From: Usitatibacter rugosus | GTDB taxonomy: Bacteria > Pseudomonadota > Gammaproteobacteria > Burkholderiales > Usitatibacteraceae | Direction: 5' to 3' | DNA length: 64,000 nt | Assembly: GCF_013003965.1 (NCBI RefSeq) | Contig: NZ_CP053069.1 | Location: 2,945,419-3,009,418, forward strand | Part shown: positions 38,986 through 48,392 of the stretch, piece after piece | Layout of the letters: each line of letters starts with the position of its first letter | Position numbering within the stretch: the first letter of the stretch is position 1 | Notes under the pieces: generated by a model | Told to the model about the DNA's origin: nothing | Seen by the model: the letters and a program-made list of their open reading frames with translations, nothing else | The model's database searches: none | Made by a program: the position numbers and the translations under genes

Positions 38986-40212
38986 TCAGTGCGCAACCGT
39001 CCCCATCGTGACACCCACGGAGCCCAGTAGCGACTCCCACTGCGACAGGGCGATCCTCATGTCGTACTTGGCATCGAGGGCCCGCCGCGCATGCTCACCC
39101 ATCGATTGCCTGCGCGCCGGGTCGTCGCGCAGCGCCCGGATCTCGCGCGCCACGGCCTCGCTGTTGCCGGTCGCCACCGATACGCCGGAGCCGTCTCGAT
39201 CGAGGATGCACGCCGTCTCGCCGCGTTGATCCCCGATGAAGAGGGTGGGCCGGCCCGCAGCCATGACGCCATAGAGCTTGCTGGGGTGCACGAGGCCTTC
39301 GAAGCAAGGTAGCAGCGTCGAGACATGGACATCCGGCACGCCGAGGCTCTGGGACAGCGAATCCCGACTCTGCGGGGGCTCGAAGCGCACGTTGGCAATC
39401 CGTTCCGTTTCGACGCGTCGACGCACCTCGGCCAGTCGCGGGCCGCGCCCGACGAAAAGGAAGCAGATGTCCTTCTCCGCGTTGAGCAGCTTGGCGGCAT
39501 CGAGCAGCGTGTCGAACTCGTGCACGCGCCCCAGGTTGCCCGAGTAGCCCACGACGAACGCATCGGTCAGCGCCCAGCCCTTGCGAAACGTATTCGACGC
39601 AGGCGGCATCGGTTGGATGACCTGGCCGTCCGCCCAGTTGTGGATCACGGCGATCTTGCCCGGGTCGATCCCGTCCTGCTTTCCGACGTGCGCGGCCATC
39701 TGATCGCCGATGACCACGATGCGCGAGGCAAGTCGAAGCGAGCGGTTGCGGATCCACCGCAACAACGCGCCAAGCGGACCTCGCGCACCGGGAACTCCAT
39801 GTCGCTCGGCCACCTCAGGGAACAGGTCCTGGATCCAGTTCACGACCGTTGCGCCTTTGCGCAACGCCACGCGGCTCACGGCAGCGCTCAGCAACGGAGG
39901 ATCCGTTTTCAGGACCACGACATCGCCCGGCCCGGCGAGCTCAGCCGCCGCGCGCCGGGCGGCGCGATAGAAGGCCGCGTACGCCAGCGCCCGGCGTGGC
40001 AGGCCGTGTGGTGCGCCCGGCGCCGTCGAAACGCGATGGATCGTGACGCCGCGCACGCGCTCCAAAGAAGCCGCCCCTGCTTCCGTCGATCGACTCGTGA
40101 CCACATGCACGTCGATGCCCCGTGACGCGAGATGGAACGCGAGGTCCGAGAGCATCTGGCTGGTTGCCGACGTGTCCGGATGGAAAAAGCGATTGAAGAA
40201 GATCAGCTTCAT
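38986..40212 (-). CDS. WbuB-type glycosyltransferase (GT4)
   Basis: Retaining GT-B glycosyltransferase of 408 residues. The start MKLIFFNRFFHPDTSATSQMLSDLAFHLASRG is the family N-terminus. The donor-binding half has VGYSGNLGRVHEFDTLLDAAKLL and the QSLGVPDVHVSTLLPCFEGLVHPSKLYGVMAAGRP motif (the EGxxxPxK-type core), typical of the WbuB/WcaC group that acts on amino sugars. It lies just after the HexNAc dehydrogenase on the same strand and probably uses such a donor. The sugar and linkage cannot be deduced. Confidence 0.9.
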   Translation of the reverse strand: MKLIFFNRFFHPDTSATSQMLSDLAFHLASRGIDVHVVTSRSTEAGAASLERVRGVTIHRVSTAPGAPHGLPRRALAYAAFYRAARRAAAELAGPGDVVVLKTDPPLLSAAVSRVALRKGATVVNWIQDLFPEVAERHGVPGARGPLGALLRWIRNRSLRLASRIVVIGDQMAAHVGKQDGIDPGKIAVIHNWADGQVIQPMPPASNTFRKGWALTDAFVVGYSGNLGRVHEFDTLLDAAKLLNAEKDICFLFVGRGPRLAEVRRRVETERIANVRFEPPQSRDSLSQSLGVPDVHVSTLLPCFEGLVHPSKLYGVMAAGRPTLFIGDQRGETACILDRDGSGVSVATGNSEAVAREIRALRDDPARRQSMGEHARRALDAKYDMRIALSQWESLLGSVGVTMGTVAH

Positions 40213-40227
40213 GGCCCGACATGGTAC

Positions 40228-43200
40228 TCAAAGCGGAATGAGATAAGCCGTTTTCCCATCGACAATCACGCTTTCGAACGCGTCGAACGCCGCGCCGCCC
40301 CGCATCACTATAGGTCGATCGGACAAGCCGGTGACGAGCAAATGCTTCGCCATCTGCGCGCCCTCCTGCCCGGGCTTCGCCGCCGAATCGATCCACAGCC
40401 TGCGCTCCGCGGGCTGGACGGAGACGCGCAACAGGCTCACCTTGCCGCGCGCTTCGATGCGCACACCGCCAGGGACATCGAGACGCCACGGGGTCGGATC
40501 GGGCAACGGGTTGTATGCCGTGAACACGCCTGAGGCAGGTTCGGTCCACAAATACGCCGTGCGGCCAGGTTCGGTTTGCAGGACCGCTCCATTCTTCTCG
40601 AGCCGGCCCGTCGTGCCTTGCTGCGAGAGGTTCGAATCGCGCTGCAGCCCCGGAGGCAGGTAGGGCCACTGTCCGTTGATGCGCCGGTAGGGCAACGCCT
40701 TCGTCTGCTGGCCGGGTTTGACGCCATAGGCGACATCGTATTGGTCGAACGACGTCGAGAATCCGACCTCCATTCGATCGGCTCCACTCCGGTAGTCGAC
40801 CTGCAACAGGCGCTGCGCAGGGTCCCACGTCTCGCGCAGGTCGGCCGAACGCAGGTGTGCCTGGAACGCCTTAAAGTCGCGGTACTCAGTCGCGTCGCCC
40901 ATCTCGAGCACGAATCCGCCATAGGACGCGTGATTGATCGCCTCCCAATCGAGCTTCTCGAAGGGCATGTCCACATCGCTCTGGAAGTTGTAGGAGGTGA
41001 TGGTCAACGCCGGTCGGATGACCGCCCCGTTGGGCTCCGTCTTACCCCCTCCACCGTAGCCGATGACAATCTCGTCGCGCCGCCCGAGGTTCGTCGCGCG
41101 AAGCGGAATGACGCCAAGGTAAGTGACGCCGTCCTTGATGGCGATCACTTGTCCCGCGCGGAGGTTCGCTGGGAAGTGCGTGATCCGCTCGCCGTCGACG
41201 TACAGTTCCCAGGACGGCTCGGCACTGAAGTTCCAGAGCGCGATTACCGACGCGAGCGAGCGCAATCCCTTCTTGCCAGCGATCTCGATCACGCGATTTT
41301 TTTCCGTTCGCGGTTTCGTCATCACGATTGCGCGATTGCGATGCTGGAACGTCAGAACGCCGCCGGCGTGTGGCATCGTCCCGCCGAGCGTCGTAGCCAT
41401 GTCAGGTTCGTTGACGGCATACCGCAGCGTGAGCGTGCCAAGTTCTCCCATCGAGGTCACCGGCGCTTCCCGACGCTTCCATTGGGCAATGACGTCGACC
41501 GTGTCGCCCTTGATGTCTTGGCTAGCCAGCCCGTAATGCTTGCCCAGGTAAACACGCCTCCAGAGCGGGGGTTTGAACGATCCACGGACCGTTTCCGTGG
41601 CCGTCTCCTCGAACGGCAGCGCCTTCTCGTCGAGCACCTTCGAGACCCAATCGCCAGCCCAGGGGCTGACAAGTGCCTGCACACCAATGCGCCCAGGAGG
41701 TGCGTTGTAGCCCCAAATCCGCATTCCGTGGTCGGTCGCGTCGAAGGGCCGATCGAGATAGTTGAGGACACCCTGCTTCGAAAGCGAATGCAGCACGCCG
41801 TAGATGCCCTCTTGAGTCACGAGAACCTGCTGCAGGTCTGTTCTTCCGCTGGTGCTCACGATGCGCCGCAGTCCCGGGTGATATGCGCTCGAAAGCAGGT
41901 CGACGGATCGATCCAGAATTACGCGACCCATGAGCCGATCGATCGGCGTCGGACCGAAATCCGCGAACATCTTCTGGCCGCTGACGGTGATTGAGTAGTA
42001 GTAGTGATCGAGCATTTCCTGCGTGCCGCCGTCGGCGAAGGACCAAAGGCGCAGTGGAAACTGTTCGAGACCGTGGCGGCCATCGGCCATGGCCAGATCC
42101 GAAGCGACGATGGCCCCTCCGAGCAACGCTCCCATTGCCGCCGTGTGGTTGAAGTTCTCGGTGCTCACGCCGTAGTTGTAGCCATCTCGGAAGAACGACG
42201 CGCGCCCGCGCCAGTCACCGGTCTTCTCCCAATACTCGATGGCTTCCTTGCTCTGCGGATGGAACAGGTCGCCCGTCGCAACATCGGGCATCAGCCATGC
42301 CTCCCAATCCAAGCGAATGTGTTCCCTCGCCACGGACGGCATCGCGTCACGGTAGAGATACCAGCGAAGCAATGAGTCATGCACACTCCAGCCCTGCCAA
42401 TAGCGCGGAGGCGTCGCCAGAATTTCTTGGACCAGCTTTGCATACCGAGCTCCATTGTTAGCTTCCAACGCGTTCACCCACGGCGACACCTCGTCCCCGC
42501 CTATGCCGATGAGTTCCTCGACGCGCTGAGATCTCCATTGCGGCTGGGAGCTACGGCGAAGGGCGGCGATCTGGCGCACTTCGGCCAAATCCTGTCCCGA
42601 TAGCATCGACGCGGACGGTTTACCTCCGGAGTTTGTGGCTCGGAGTTGTTCCCCAAGTCGCAGCACATCTGCCGCGGGCGGGGGGCGGACTCGTGGCCTT
42701 TTCCCGCCGATGGCTTTCCGGAGGATCACCTTTAGCCGGGCATTCTTGAATGTGAGGCCATGCCCACCCGTGGAAACGGACCATTCGAACGCGTTGCCGG
42801 GATCGCGATAGCGCTGGTCATAGCGCTCAAGCTTTGCGATCAGCAAACCGCTATCCCCGATCGTCCGCAATCTGCGACCAAGATCGCTCCCGAACGCCGG
42901 TTCAGAAAAGAGTGCCGTGATGTCCAGTTCCGCGAAGGGTTGCGACTCCGAAAGCTCGACGGGGCCGAACCGGTCCTTATACCGGTCCCGGGCGAAGTCC
43001 GACGCTCCGTACCGCGACCAGTAACCCACACCGTTGATAAATGCATTGAAGGTCGGACCTTCGTTTGCATCCGACATCCATGGACGCCGAAGCGCCCATG
43101 CGACGAGGTGCCACCGTGGAGCTTGCGCGCTCCACTTGGCACGGCCCAGGCCTGGACGCGAGAGATACCCTTCCGGAACAACTTCTCGACCGCCGTATTC

Positions 43201-43479
43201 AAACGTCACCGCGGCAGATTCGAGCGTATAGCCCCGGCTCAGTTCCGACGCAATTCGATCCGGTGCTTCGGGAAAACGCAGGAGCACCGACCTGTGAACG
43301 GCATCGACCGTTGTGGCACCGGGTACGGACTTGTTCCAATTGCGCCCGTCGATGCCAGCGGACACAGGCCCATCGACGATCAGCGTGACCGAATTGCTAT
43401 CTTGAGACGCGCCTAGGCCGAAGGACGCAATTGCCAGTAGGAATGCCGCGACCAAGGCGCTGCGGATGATAGTGATCAA
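40228..43479 (-). CDS. large secreted protein with heparinase II/III-like (polysaccharide lyase) features, function uncertain
   Basis: Predicted secreted or periplasmic protein. I choose the TTG at 43479, seven bases after a GGAG site, giving 1083 residues and a clean signal peptide (MITIIRSALVAAFLLAIASFGLGA). Further upstream starts would run into asnB. The N-terminal part (about 30-270) looks like a beta-rich module; the middle (about 330-640) has an alpha-toroid look, with RDGYNYGVSTENFNHTAAMGALLGG resembling the substrate-binding helices of heparinase II/III and alginate lyases, and the C-terminal half is beta-sandwich-like. I see no unambiguous catalytic Tyr/His. It is divergent from asnB in a polysaccharide locus, so a glycan-cleaving or glycan-binding role is likely but not proven. 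Confidence 0.7.
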   Translation of the reverse strand: MITIIRSALVAAFLLAIASFGLGASQDSNSVTLIVDGPVSAGIDGRNWNKSVPGATTVDAVHRSVLLRFPEAPDRIASELSRGYTLESAAVTFEYGGREVVPEGYLSRPGLGRAKWSAQAPRWHLVAWALRRPWMSDANEGPTFNAFINGVGYWSRYGASDFARDRYKDRFGPVELSESQPFAELDITALFSEPAFGSDLGRRLRTIGDSGLLIAKLERYDQRYRDPGNAFEWSVSTGGHGLTFKNARLKVILRKAIGGKRPRVRPPPAADVLRLGEQLRATNSGGKPSASMLSGQDLAEVRQIAALRRSSQPQWRSQRVEELIGIGGDEVSPWVNALEANNGARYAKLVQEILATPPRYWQGWSVHDSLLRWYLYRDAMPSVAREHIRLDWEAWLMPDVATGDLFHPQSKEAIEYWEKTGDWRGRASFFRDGYNYGVSTENFNHTAAMGALLGGAIVASDLAMADGRHGLEQFPLRLWSFADGGTQEMLDHYYYSITVSGQKMFADFGPTPIDRLMGRVILDRSVDLLSSAYHPGLRRIVSTSGRTDLQQVLVTQEGIYGVLHSLSKQGVLNYLDRPFDATDHGMRIWGYNAPPGRIGVQALVSPWAGDWVSKVLDEKALPFEETATETVRGSFKPPLWRRVYLGKHYGLASQDIKGDTVDVIAQWKRREAPVTSMGELGTLTLRYAVNEPDMATTLGGTMPHAGGVLTFQHRNRAIVMTKPRTEKNRVIEIAGKKGLRSLASVIALWNFSAEPSWELYVDGERITHFPANLRAGQVIAIKDGVTYLGVIPLRATNLGRRDEIVIGYGGGGKTEPNGAVIRPALTITSYNFQSDVDMPFEKLDWEAINHASYGGFVLEMGDATEYRDFKAFQAHLRSADLRETWDPAQRLLQVDYRSGADRMEVGFSTSFDQYDVAYGVKPGQQTKALPYRRINGQWPYLPPGLQRDSNLSQQGTTGRLEKNGAVLQTEPGRTAYLWTEPASGVFTAYNPLPDPTPWRLDVPGGVRIEARGKVSLLRVSVQPAERRLWIDSAAKPGQEGAQMAKHLLVTGLSDRPIVMRGGAAFDAFESVIVDGKTAYLIPL

Positions 43480-43584
43480 CGCGGAACTCCGATCTAATTG
43501 ACTTAGAATGTAGAGCAAAACGTAGAGACCGAGTCGGATCGATCCTCGACGAAGCCGTTCAAGACGCACCAAAGCGCCAGACCC

Positions 43585-45450
43585 ATGTGCGGAATCGCAG
43601 GAACCTTCGCTTACGCCCGCTCGGCAGCGCCCGTGGATCGCGCCGAGCTGCAGCGCATCGGCGACGCCATGGCGGCGCGAGGCCCCGATGGATCGGGCCT
43701 GTGGATCTCGCCCGACAACCGTGTAGGTCTTGCCCATCGCCGGCTGGCGATCATCGATCTCAGCGCGGCGGGCGCGCAGCCGATGTCCACCGAAGACGGC
43801 CAGCTACGCATCACCTACAACGGTGAGATTTACAACTACCGCGCACTGAGAAGCGATCTCGAGTCCAAGGGATACCGGTTCCGCTCGGAAAGCGACACCG
43901 AGGTCCTGCTCCACCTCTATGCCGATCGCGGGCCAGACATGGTCCACGCCCTCCGCGGTATGTTCGCGTTCGCCATCTGGGACGAACGGCGACACGGAAT
44001 GTTCCTCGCGCGCGACCCGTTCGGAATCAAGCCCCTTTACGTCGCCGACGACGGATCCACGCTGCGATTCGCGTCCCAGGTCAAGGCCCTCCTCGCCGGC
44101 GGCGGTGTGCCGCGCCGTGAGGACCCTGCCGGTTCCGTGGGCTTCCTGCTATGGGGCTTCGTTCCGGAGCCCTTCTCGCTGTATCGCGACATCCGCTCGA
44201 TCGCCGCGGGGAGCCACCTGTGGATTGGGAAGGACGGCCTCGCGGCCGAGACGCAGTACTTCTCGACGCGCGAGGAAATGTTGAGGATCGAGGGCGAGGA
44301 ACGACGACCCGCCGGCGGAGATGCCATGGCGGAACTCCGCGCCGCGCTCGATGAGAGCATCGATCACCACCTCGTCGCCGACGTCCCAGTGGGTCTCTTC
44401 CTCTCTTCCGGAATTGACTCCTGCGTCGTCGCATCGTTCGCCGGCGCACGTCTCGGGGATCGCCTGCATTCGCTGACCCTGGGATTCTCCGAGTTCAAGA
44501 ACACCGAGTACGACGAAACCGTGCTCGCCGCGCGCGTTGCGGCGGATCTCGGCATCAAGCACTCCACGTGCTGGACTTCGCGGGAACAGGTCGATGCCGG
44601 CCTGTCGTCGTACTTCGAGGCGATGGACCAGCCGTCCATGGATGGACTGAACACCTGGCTCGTCAGCAAGGCCGCGAAAGACTCGGGGATCAAGGTCGCG
44701 CTCTCCGGTCTCGGTGGCGATGAGCTCTTCGCCGGCTATCCGAGCTTCACGCAAGTGCCGGCGACCGCACGCTGGGCATCCCCCTTCGCAAAGCACGCGG
44801 GGATTTCCCGCGCCGTCCGCAGGGCGGCCGAGCCCCTTCTCGCACCGTTCACATCGCCGAAGTACGCGGGGCTGCTCGAATACGGCGGCTCCGTGTCCGG
44901 CGCGTATCTCCTGCGCCGAGCCCTCTACATGCCGTGGGAGGTCGCGCGCGTCCTCGATCCCGCATTCGTCGAAGAGGGACTGAAGCGCCTCGATACGGAG
45001 GACCGCCTGCGCGTCGCGCTGGGGAACATCTCACACGAACGGCTCGCCGTCTCCGCGCTGGAGCTCGATTGGTACCTGCGGAGCCAGTTGCTGCGGGACT
45101 CCGACTGGGCCGGCATGGCGCACTCCGTGGAGATCCGCGTCCCCTTCGTCGATGTGCCACTCTTCCGCATGGTGGCGAGGCAAGTTGCGGACGAGCGTGC
45201 GCCGACCAAGAAGGATCTTCTGCGCGCGGTAAGCGGAGAGCTTCCCGCCCTTCTTTCGACGCGTCCCAAGACTGGCTTCAACGTCCCGGTGCGCGAATGG
45301 TTCGGAACGAGCCTTCCGGGAGAGCGGGCGGAACGCGGGCTGCGCACCTGGGCGCGGCGCGTGCTCGACAAATGGAACCTGCCGGCGAAACCGCAGGGAC
45401 GTCCGGGGAAACCGCCGAAAATGGCGGGCGCGCCAAACGTGCCGAGCTGA
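43585..45450 (+). CDS. asnB: asparagine synthase-type glutamine-hydrolysing amidotransferase
   Basis: Class II glutamine amidotransferase fused to an ATP-dependent synthetase. The 621-residue protein starts MCGIAGTFAY with the N-terminal nucleophile Cys2 and the RGPDGSG loop, then the GEIYNYRALR motif. The synthetase half has the ATP loop FLSSGIDSCVVASF (SGGxDS type, here SSGIDS) and KVALSGLGGDELFAGYPSF. The position in an O-antigen-type locus suggests it amidates a uronic acid of the glycan (as WbpS-type proteins do) rather than making asparagine, but this is inference. The C-terminal 40 residues are basic and proline-rich. Confidence 0.92.
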   Translation: MCGIAGTFAYARSAAPVDRAELQRIGDAMAARGPDGSGLWISPDNRVGLAHRRLAIIDLSAAGAQPMSTEDGQLRITYNGEIYNYRALRSDLESKGYRFRSESDTEVLLHLYADRGPDMVHALRGMFAFAIWDERRHGMFLARDPFGIKPLYVADDGSTLRFASQVKALLAGGGVPRREDPAGSVGFLLWGFVPEPFSLYRDIRSIAAGSHLWIGKDGLAAETQYFSTREEMLRIEGEERRPAGGDAMAELRAALDESIDHHLVADVPVGLFLSSGIDSCVVASFAGARLGDRLHSLTLGFSEFKNTEYDETVLAARVAADLGIKHSTCWTSREQVDAGLSSYFEAMDQPSMDGLNTWLVSKAAKDSGIKVALSGLGGDELFAGYPSFTQVPATARWASPFAKHAGISRAVRRAAEPLLAPFTSPKYAGLLEYGGSVSGAYLLRRALYMPWEVARVLDPAFVEEGLKRLDTEDRLRVALGNISHERLAVSALELDWYLRSQLLRDSDWAGMAHSVEIRVPFVDVPLFRMVARQVADERAPTKKDLLRAVSGELPALLSTRPKTGFNVPVREWFGTSLPGERAERGLRTWARRVLDKWNLPAKPQGRPGKPPKMAGAPNVPS

Positions 45451-45459
45451 GCGCCGACC

Positions 45460-46041
45460 ATGCTCCTACCACTCGCGAGCAGGATCCTCGCCGCGCTGAC
45501 TAGCCGTGAGGCCACGGGCGTCGAGAGCGTCCTGCGGGGCTGGTTGCGCGGCGGAGGCGGCCATCGCCTGCGCCTCGGCCGTGGCATCGAGATGGTCGAT
45601 CGCAGCAACATCCATTTCGGAAGCAACGTCACGCTGTATGGAAGCAGCTATCTCAATGCCCATGGAGAACAGGGACGAATCGAGATCGGCGACGGCACTC
45701 ACGTTGACCGAAACTGCGTGCTCCACGGACAAGGCGGCTTGAAGATCGGCGCTGGATGCGCGATCGCCGCTGGCGTCATCATCTACACGCAATCGAACCA
45801 GTACCGCGCCAACGCCACGGCACCCGTCCTGGAGCAACCCGTGACGTATGCCGCCGTGAAAGTAGGAGACCACGTCTGGATCGGCGCGGGTGCGATCATC
45901 CTTCCAGGCGTGTCCGTGGGTGACCATGCCGTCATCGGCGCCGCGGCGCTGGTCAACCGGGACGTGCCTCCGAACGCAGTGGTCGGCGGCGTGCCCGCAA
46001 AGGAAATCAGTCCACGTCGCACGATCTCATCCAACACATGA
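45460..46041 (+). CDS. left-handed beta-helix acetyltransferase
   Basis: Acyl-CoA-dependent O- or N-acyltransferase of 193 residues with hexapeptide repeats: IEIGDGTHVDRNCVLHG, LKIGAGCAIAAGVIIYT, KVGDHVWIGAGAIILPGVSVGDHAVIGAAALV and the closing VNRDVPPNAVVGGVPAKEI of the WbbJ/Maa group. The His of the active loop can be seen in the coil around GDHVWIG. Its end overlaps the next glycosyltransferase start by four bases. It probably acetylates a sugar in the glycan. Confidence 0.88.
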   Translation: MLLPLASRILAALTSREATGVESVLRGWLRGGGGHRLRLGRGIEMVDRSNIHFGSNVTLYGSSYLNAHGEQGRIEIGDGTHVDRNCVLHGQGGLKIGAGCAIAAGVIIYTQSNQYRANATAPVLEQPVTYAAVKVGDHVWIGAGAIILPGVSVGDHAVIGAAALVNRDVPPNAVVGGVPAKEISPRRTISSNT

Positions 46042-47189
46042 CAAGAATCGTCTACGGCAGTCCGGGTTTGTTCGACATGGGGGGCATCGCACGGTACGGG
46101 CGGTCCCAGGTGCGCGCGTTGAAGTCGATCCTGGGCGGCGAGAACGTCGAGGTCCTGTCGATGCTCGCTCCCGGGCCCGGCGGCTTCGACGAACCGATCG
46201 AGGTCGATCTCGTTGCCGGCGGCAACAGGCCGTCCAACAAAGTCCGGTTCGCGCTGGCCTTCGGCGCACGCGCACGTCCGGGGCGCATGTACTGGTCCGG
46301 GCACCTGAACTACACGCCCATCGTCGTGCCCCTCGCCGCCGCGACCGGCGGCACCGCCGTCGTCAACATCTATGGGCTCGAGCTCTGGACCCGCCGTTCG
46401 AAGCTGCGCGAACGCTGCCTCGCGAAGTGCTGGGTCATCGCGGACTGTAACGCGACGCTCTCATCGGCCGTACAGATGGGCATCGTTGATCCAGAGCGCT
46501 CCACCGTGATCCACGATCCGGTCGATGTGGCGATGTTTCGCCCGGGCGCGATCGACCTGGAGATCGCCGGGCGCTACGGTCTCGTACCCGACGATCGCTT
46601 CCGTGTGATGTTCCTGGGACGACTCGACGAGGGATCAAGGCACAAGGGTCCGGACCGGCTGATCCGTGCTTTCGCACGTGCGCGATTACCGAAGGATGCG
46701 GAACTGGTCATCGCGGGTTCTGGAAACCAAGTCGAAATCTTGCGCGGCATCGCGCTGCAGAGCGGCAAGGGCGATCGCGTCAAGCTCATCGGCCGTGTTC
46801 CCGACGTCGACCTGCCCGCCGTGTACCGCCTGTCCACGGTCTTCGCCCTTGTGAGCCAGAAATTCGACGGGGGCGGCGAAGGAATCCCGCTGACGCCCCT
46901 GGAGGCTGGCGGGTGCGCCATTCCATCGATCGTCGGCAACGAGGACGGATCGGTCGAGGTCTGCGTCGACGGCGAGAGCGGCTTGATCGTTTCTTCGCGC
47001 GACGAGGCTGCGTTCTCGAACGCGCTGGAGACCCTGGCGAACGACCGCGAGCGGACCCGACGAATGGGCCAAGCCGCGGCGGCGCGGGTACAGTCGCACT
47101 TTTCCTATGAGCGCTTCGCCGCGCAACATCAGCAGTTTATCGAGAGGATCGCCGCCGAACCCCTCGTGACGAAAAGGGAGCAGCTTTGA
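46038..47189 (+). CDS. glycosyltransferase, GT4 family
   Basis: GT-B transferase of 383 residues. The N-terminal domain starts MTRIVYGSPGLFDMGGIARYGRS, and the C-terminal domain has VMFLGRLDEGSRHKGPDRLIRAFARA (nucleotide-sugar pocket), VIAGSGNQVEILRGIA, and the donor loop KFDGGGEGIPLTPLEAGGCAIPSIVGNEDGS with the catalytic Glu motif ExxxxPLE. It overlaps its neighbours at both ends (ATGA with the acetyltransferase, TTGA with the aminotransferase). Donor and linkage are unknown. Confidence 0.9.
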   Translation: MTRIVYGSPGLFDMGGIARYGRSQVRALKSILGGENVEVLSMLAPGPGGFDEPIEVDLVAGGNRPSNKVRFALAFGARARPGRMYWSGHLNYTPIVVPLAAATGGTAVVNIYGLELWTRRSKLRERCLAKCWVIADCNATLSSAVQMGIVDPERSTVIHDPVDVAMFRPGAIDLEIAGRYGLVPDDRFRVMFLGRLDEGSRHKGPDRLIRAFARARLPKDAELVIAGSGNQVEILRGIALQSGKGDRVKLIGRVPDVDLPAVYRLSTVFALVSQKFDGGGEGIPLTPLEAGGCAIPSIVGNEDGSVEVCVDGESGLIVSSRDEAAFSNALETLANDRERTRRMGQAAAARVQSHFSYERFAAQHQQFIERIAAEPLVTKREQL

Positions 47190-48343
47190 AACAGGAATTC
47201 ATTCCCGTCGCCGAACCCGACCTCGGCCTCCTCGAGGAGCGATACGTCCTCGATGCAGTTCGATCCGGGTGGGTTTCCTCCATCGGAGCCTTCATTGATC
47301 GCTTCGAGAAGGGGTTCGCGGAATACTGTGGCGTTCGGAACGCGATCATGCTGTCGAACGGCACCGTCGCGATCCATCTCTGTCTAGTCTCTCGCGGCAT
47401 CGGCTCCGGTGACGAAGTCATCGTTCCCGACCTTACATTCGTTGCTACAGCCTCCGCGGTGAAGCACGCCGGCGCCACGCCGGTCCTCGTCGACGTCGAT
47501 CCCGCAACGTATTGCATCGACCCCCAACTGGTCGAAGCGGCAATCACGCCCAGGACCAGGGCGATCATTGCGGTGCATCTATTCGGGCACCCAGCCAACA
47601 TGACCGCGTTGCGCGACGTTGCTGATCGTCACGGGATTTTCCTCATCGAAGATGCCGCCGAAGCCCACGGAGCGCGCTGGGAAGGAAAGCCGGTGGGCGG
47701 ACTCGGAGACGCAGCGACGTTCAGCTTCTACGGCAACAAGGTCCTCACCACGGGTGAAGGCGGATGCATCACGACGAATGACGACGCACTCGCGACAAGG
47801 GTCCGCTTCCTAAAGGACCATGCCATGAGCAAGGAGCGGCGCTACTTTCACCCGGAGGTCGGATTCAATTACCGCATGACCAACATCCAGGCCGCCCTCG
47901 GTTGCGCACAGCTCGAGCGCGCGAGCGAGATTCTCTCCCGAAAGGCCCAAGTCCTGTCCTGGTATCGGGAAGAATTCGGAGGGTCGTCGATCAACCTGAA
48001 TCCTGTTGTACATCCCGCCAACCCAATCTGCTGGCTCGTAGTTGCGCTGCTTCCCATCGGCGCAAGAGGACGCGTAAACGCCGTCTGCCAGGCACTCGCG
48101 GATGAGGCCATCGACACTCGCCCCTTCTTTGTACCGCTCTCCAAGTTGCCTCCGTACGCCGCGTGCCGATTCGTCAATCAGGGCACCGCCGTGTCGCACG
48201 ATCTCGCCGATCGTGGGATCTGCCTTCCATCCTCGACACGTCAATCGCGCTCCCAAGTCGCGCGAGTTGCAGAGGCAATGCAAAGGGCATTGATCCGCAC
48301 ACAGGCGGCACCAAGGCCTGCGGCATCGGCAGGCGGGGTCTAG
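47186..48343 (+). CDS. DegT/DnrJ/EryC1 family sugar aminotransferase, perosamine synthetase-like
   Basis: PLP-dependent aminotransferase acting on a keto-deoxy nucleotide sugar. The 385-residue protein starts from a TTG after AAAGGGAG and opens MKQEFIPVAEPDLGLLEERYVLDAVRSGWVSSIG, closest to the perosamine synthetase (Per/RfbE) group. The PLP lysine is Lys185 in FYGNKVLTTGEGG; the phosphate-binding and substrate features GTVAIHLCL and EDAAEAHGA are intact. If it is a perosamine synthetase, GDP-mannose from ManC would be the origin of its substrate, but no GDP-mannose dehydratase is in this window. Confidence 0.9.
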   Translation: MKQEFIPVAEPDLGLLEERYVLDAVRSGWVSSIGAFIDRFEKGFAEYCGVRNAIMLSNGTVAIHLCLVSRGIGSGDEVIVPDLTFVATASAVKHAGATPVLVDVDPATYCIDPQLVEAAITPRTRAIIAVHLFGHPANMTALRDVADRHGIFLIEDAAEAHGARWEGKPVGGLGDAATFSFYGNKVLTTGEGGCITTNDDALATRVRFLKDHAMSKERRYFHPEVGFNYRMTNIQAALGCAQLERASEILSRKAQVLSWYREEFGGSSINLNPVVHPANPICWLVVALLPIGARGRVNAVCQALADEAIDTRPFFVPLSKLPPYAACRFVNQGTAVSHDLADRGICLPSSTRQSRSQVARVAEAMQRALIRTQAAPRPAASAGGV

Positions 48344-48392
48344 CCAGCTTCCAGCCACGACCCTGGAGCATCTCCCGCGCACATGGCAGGAC

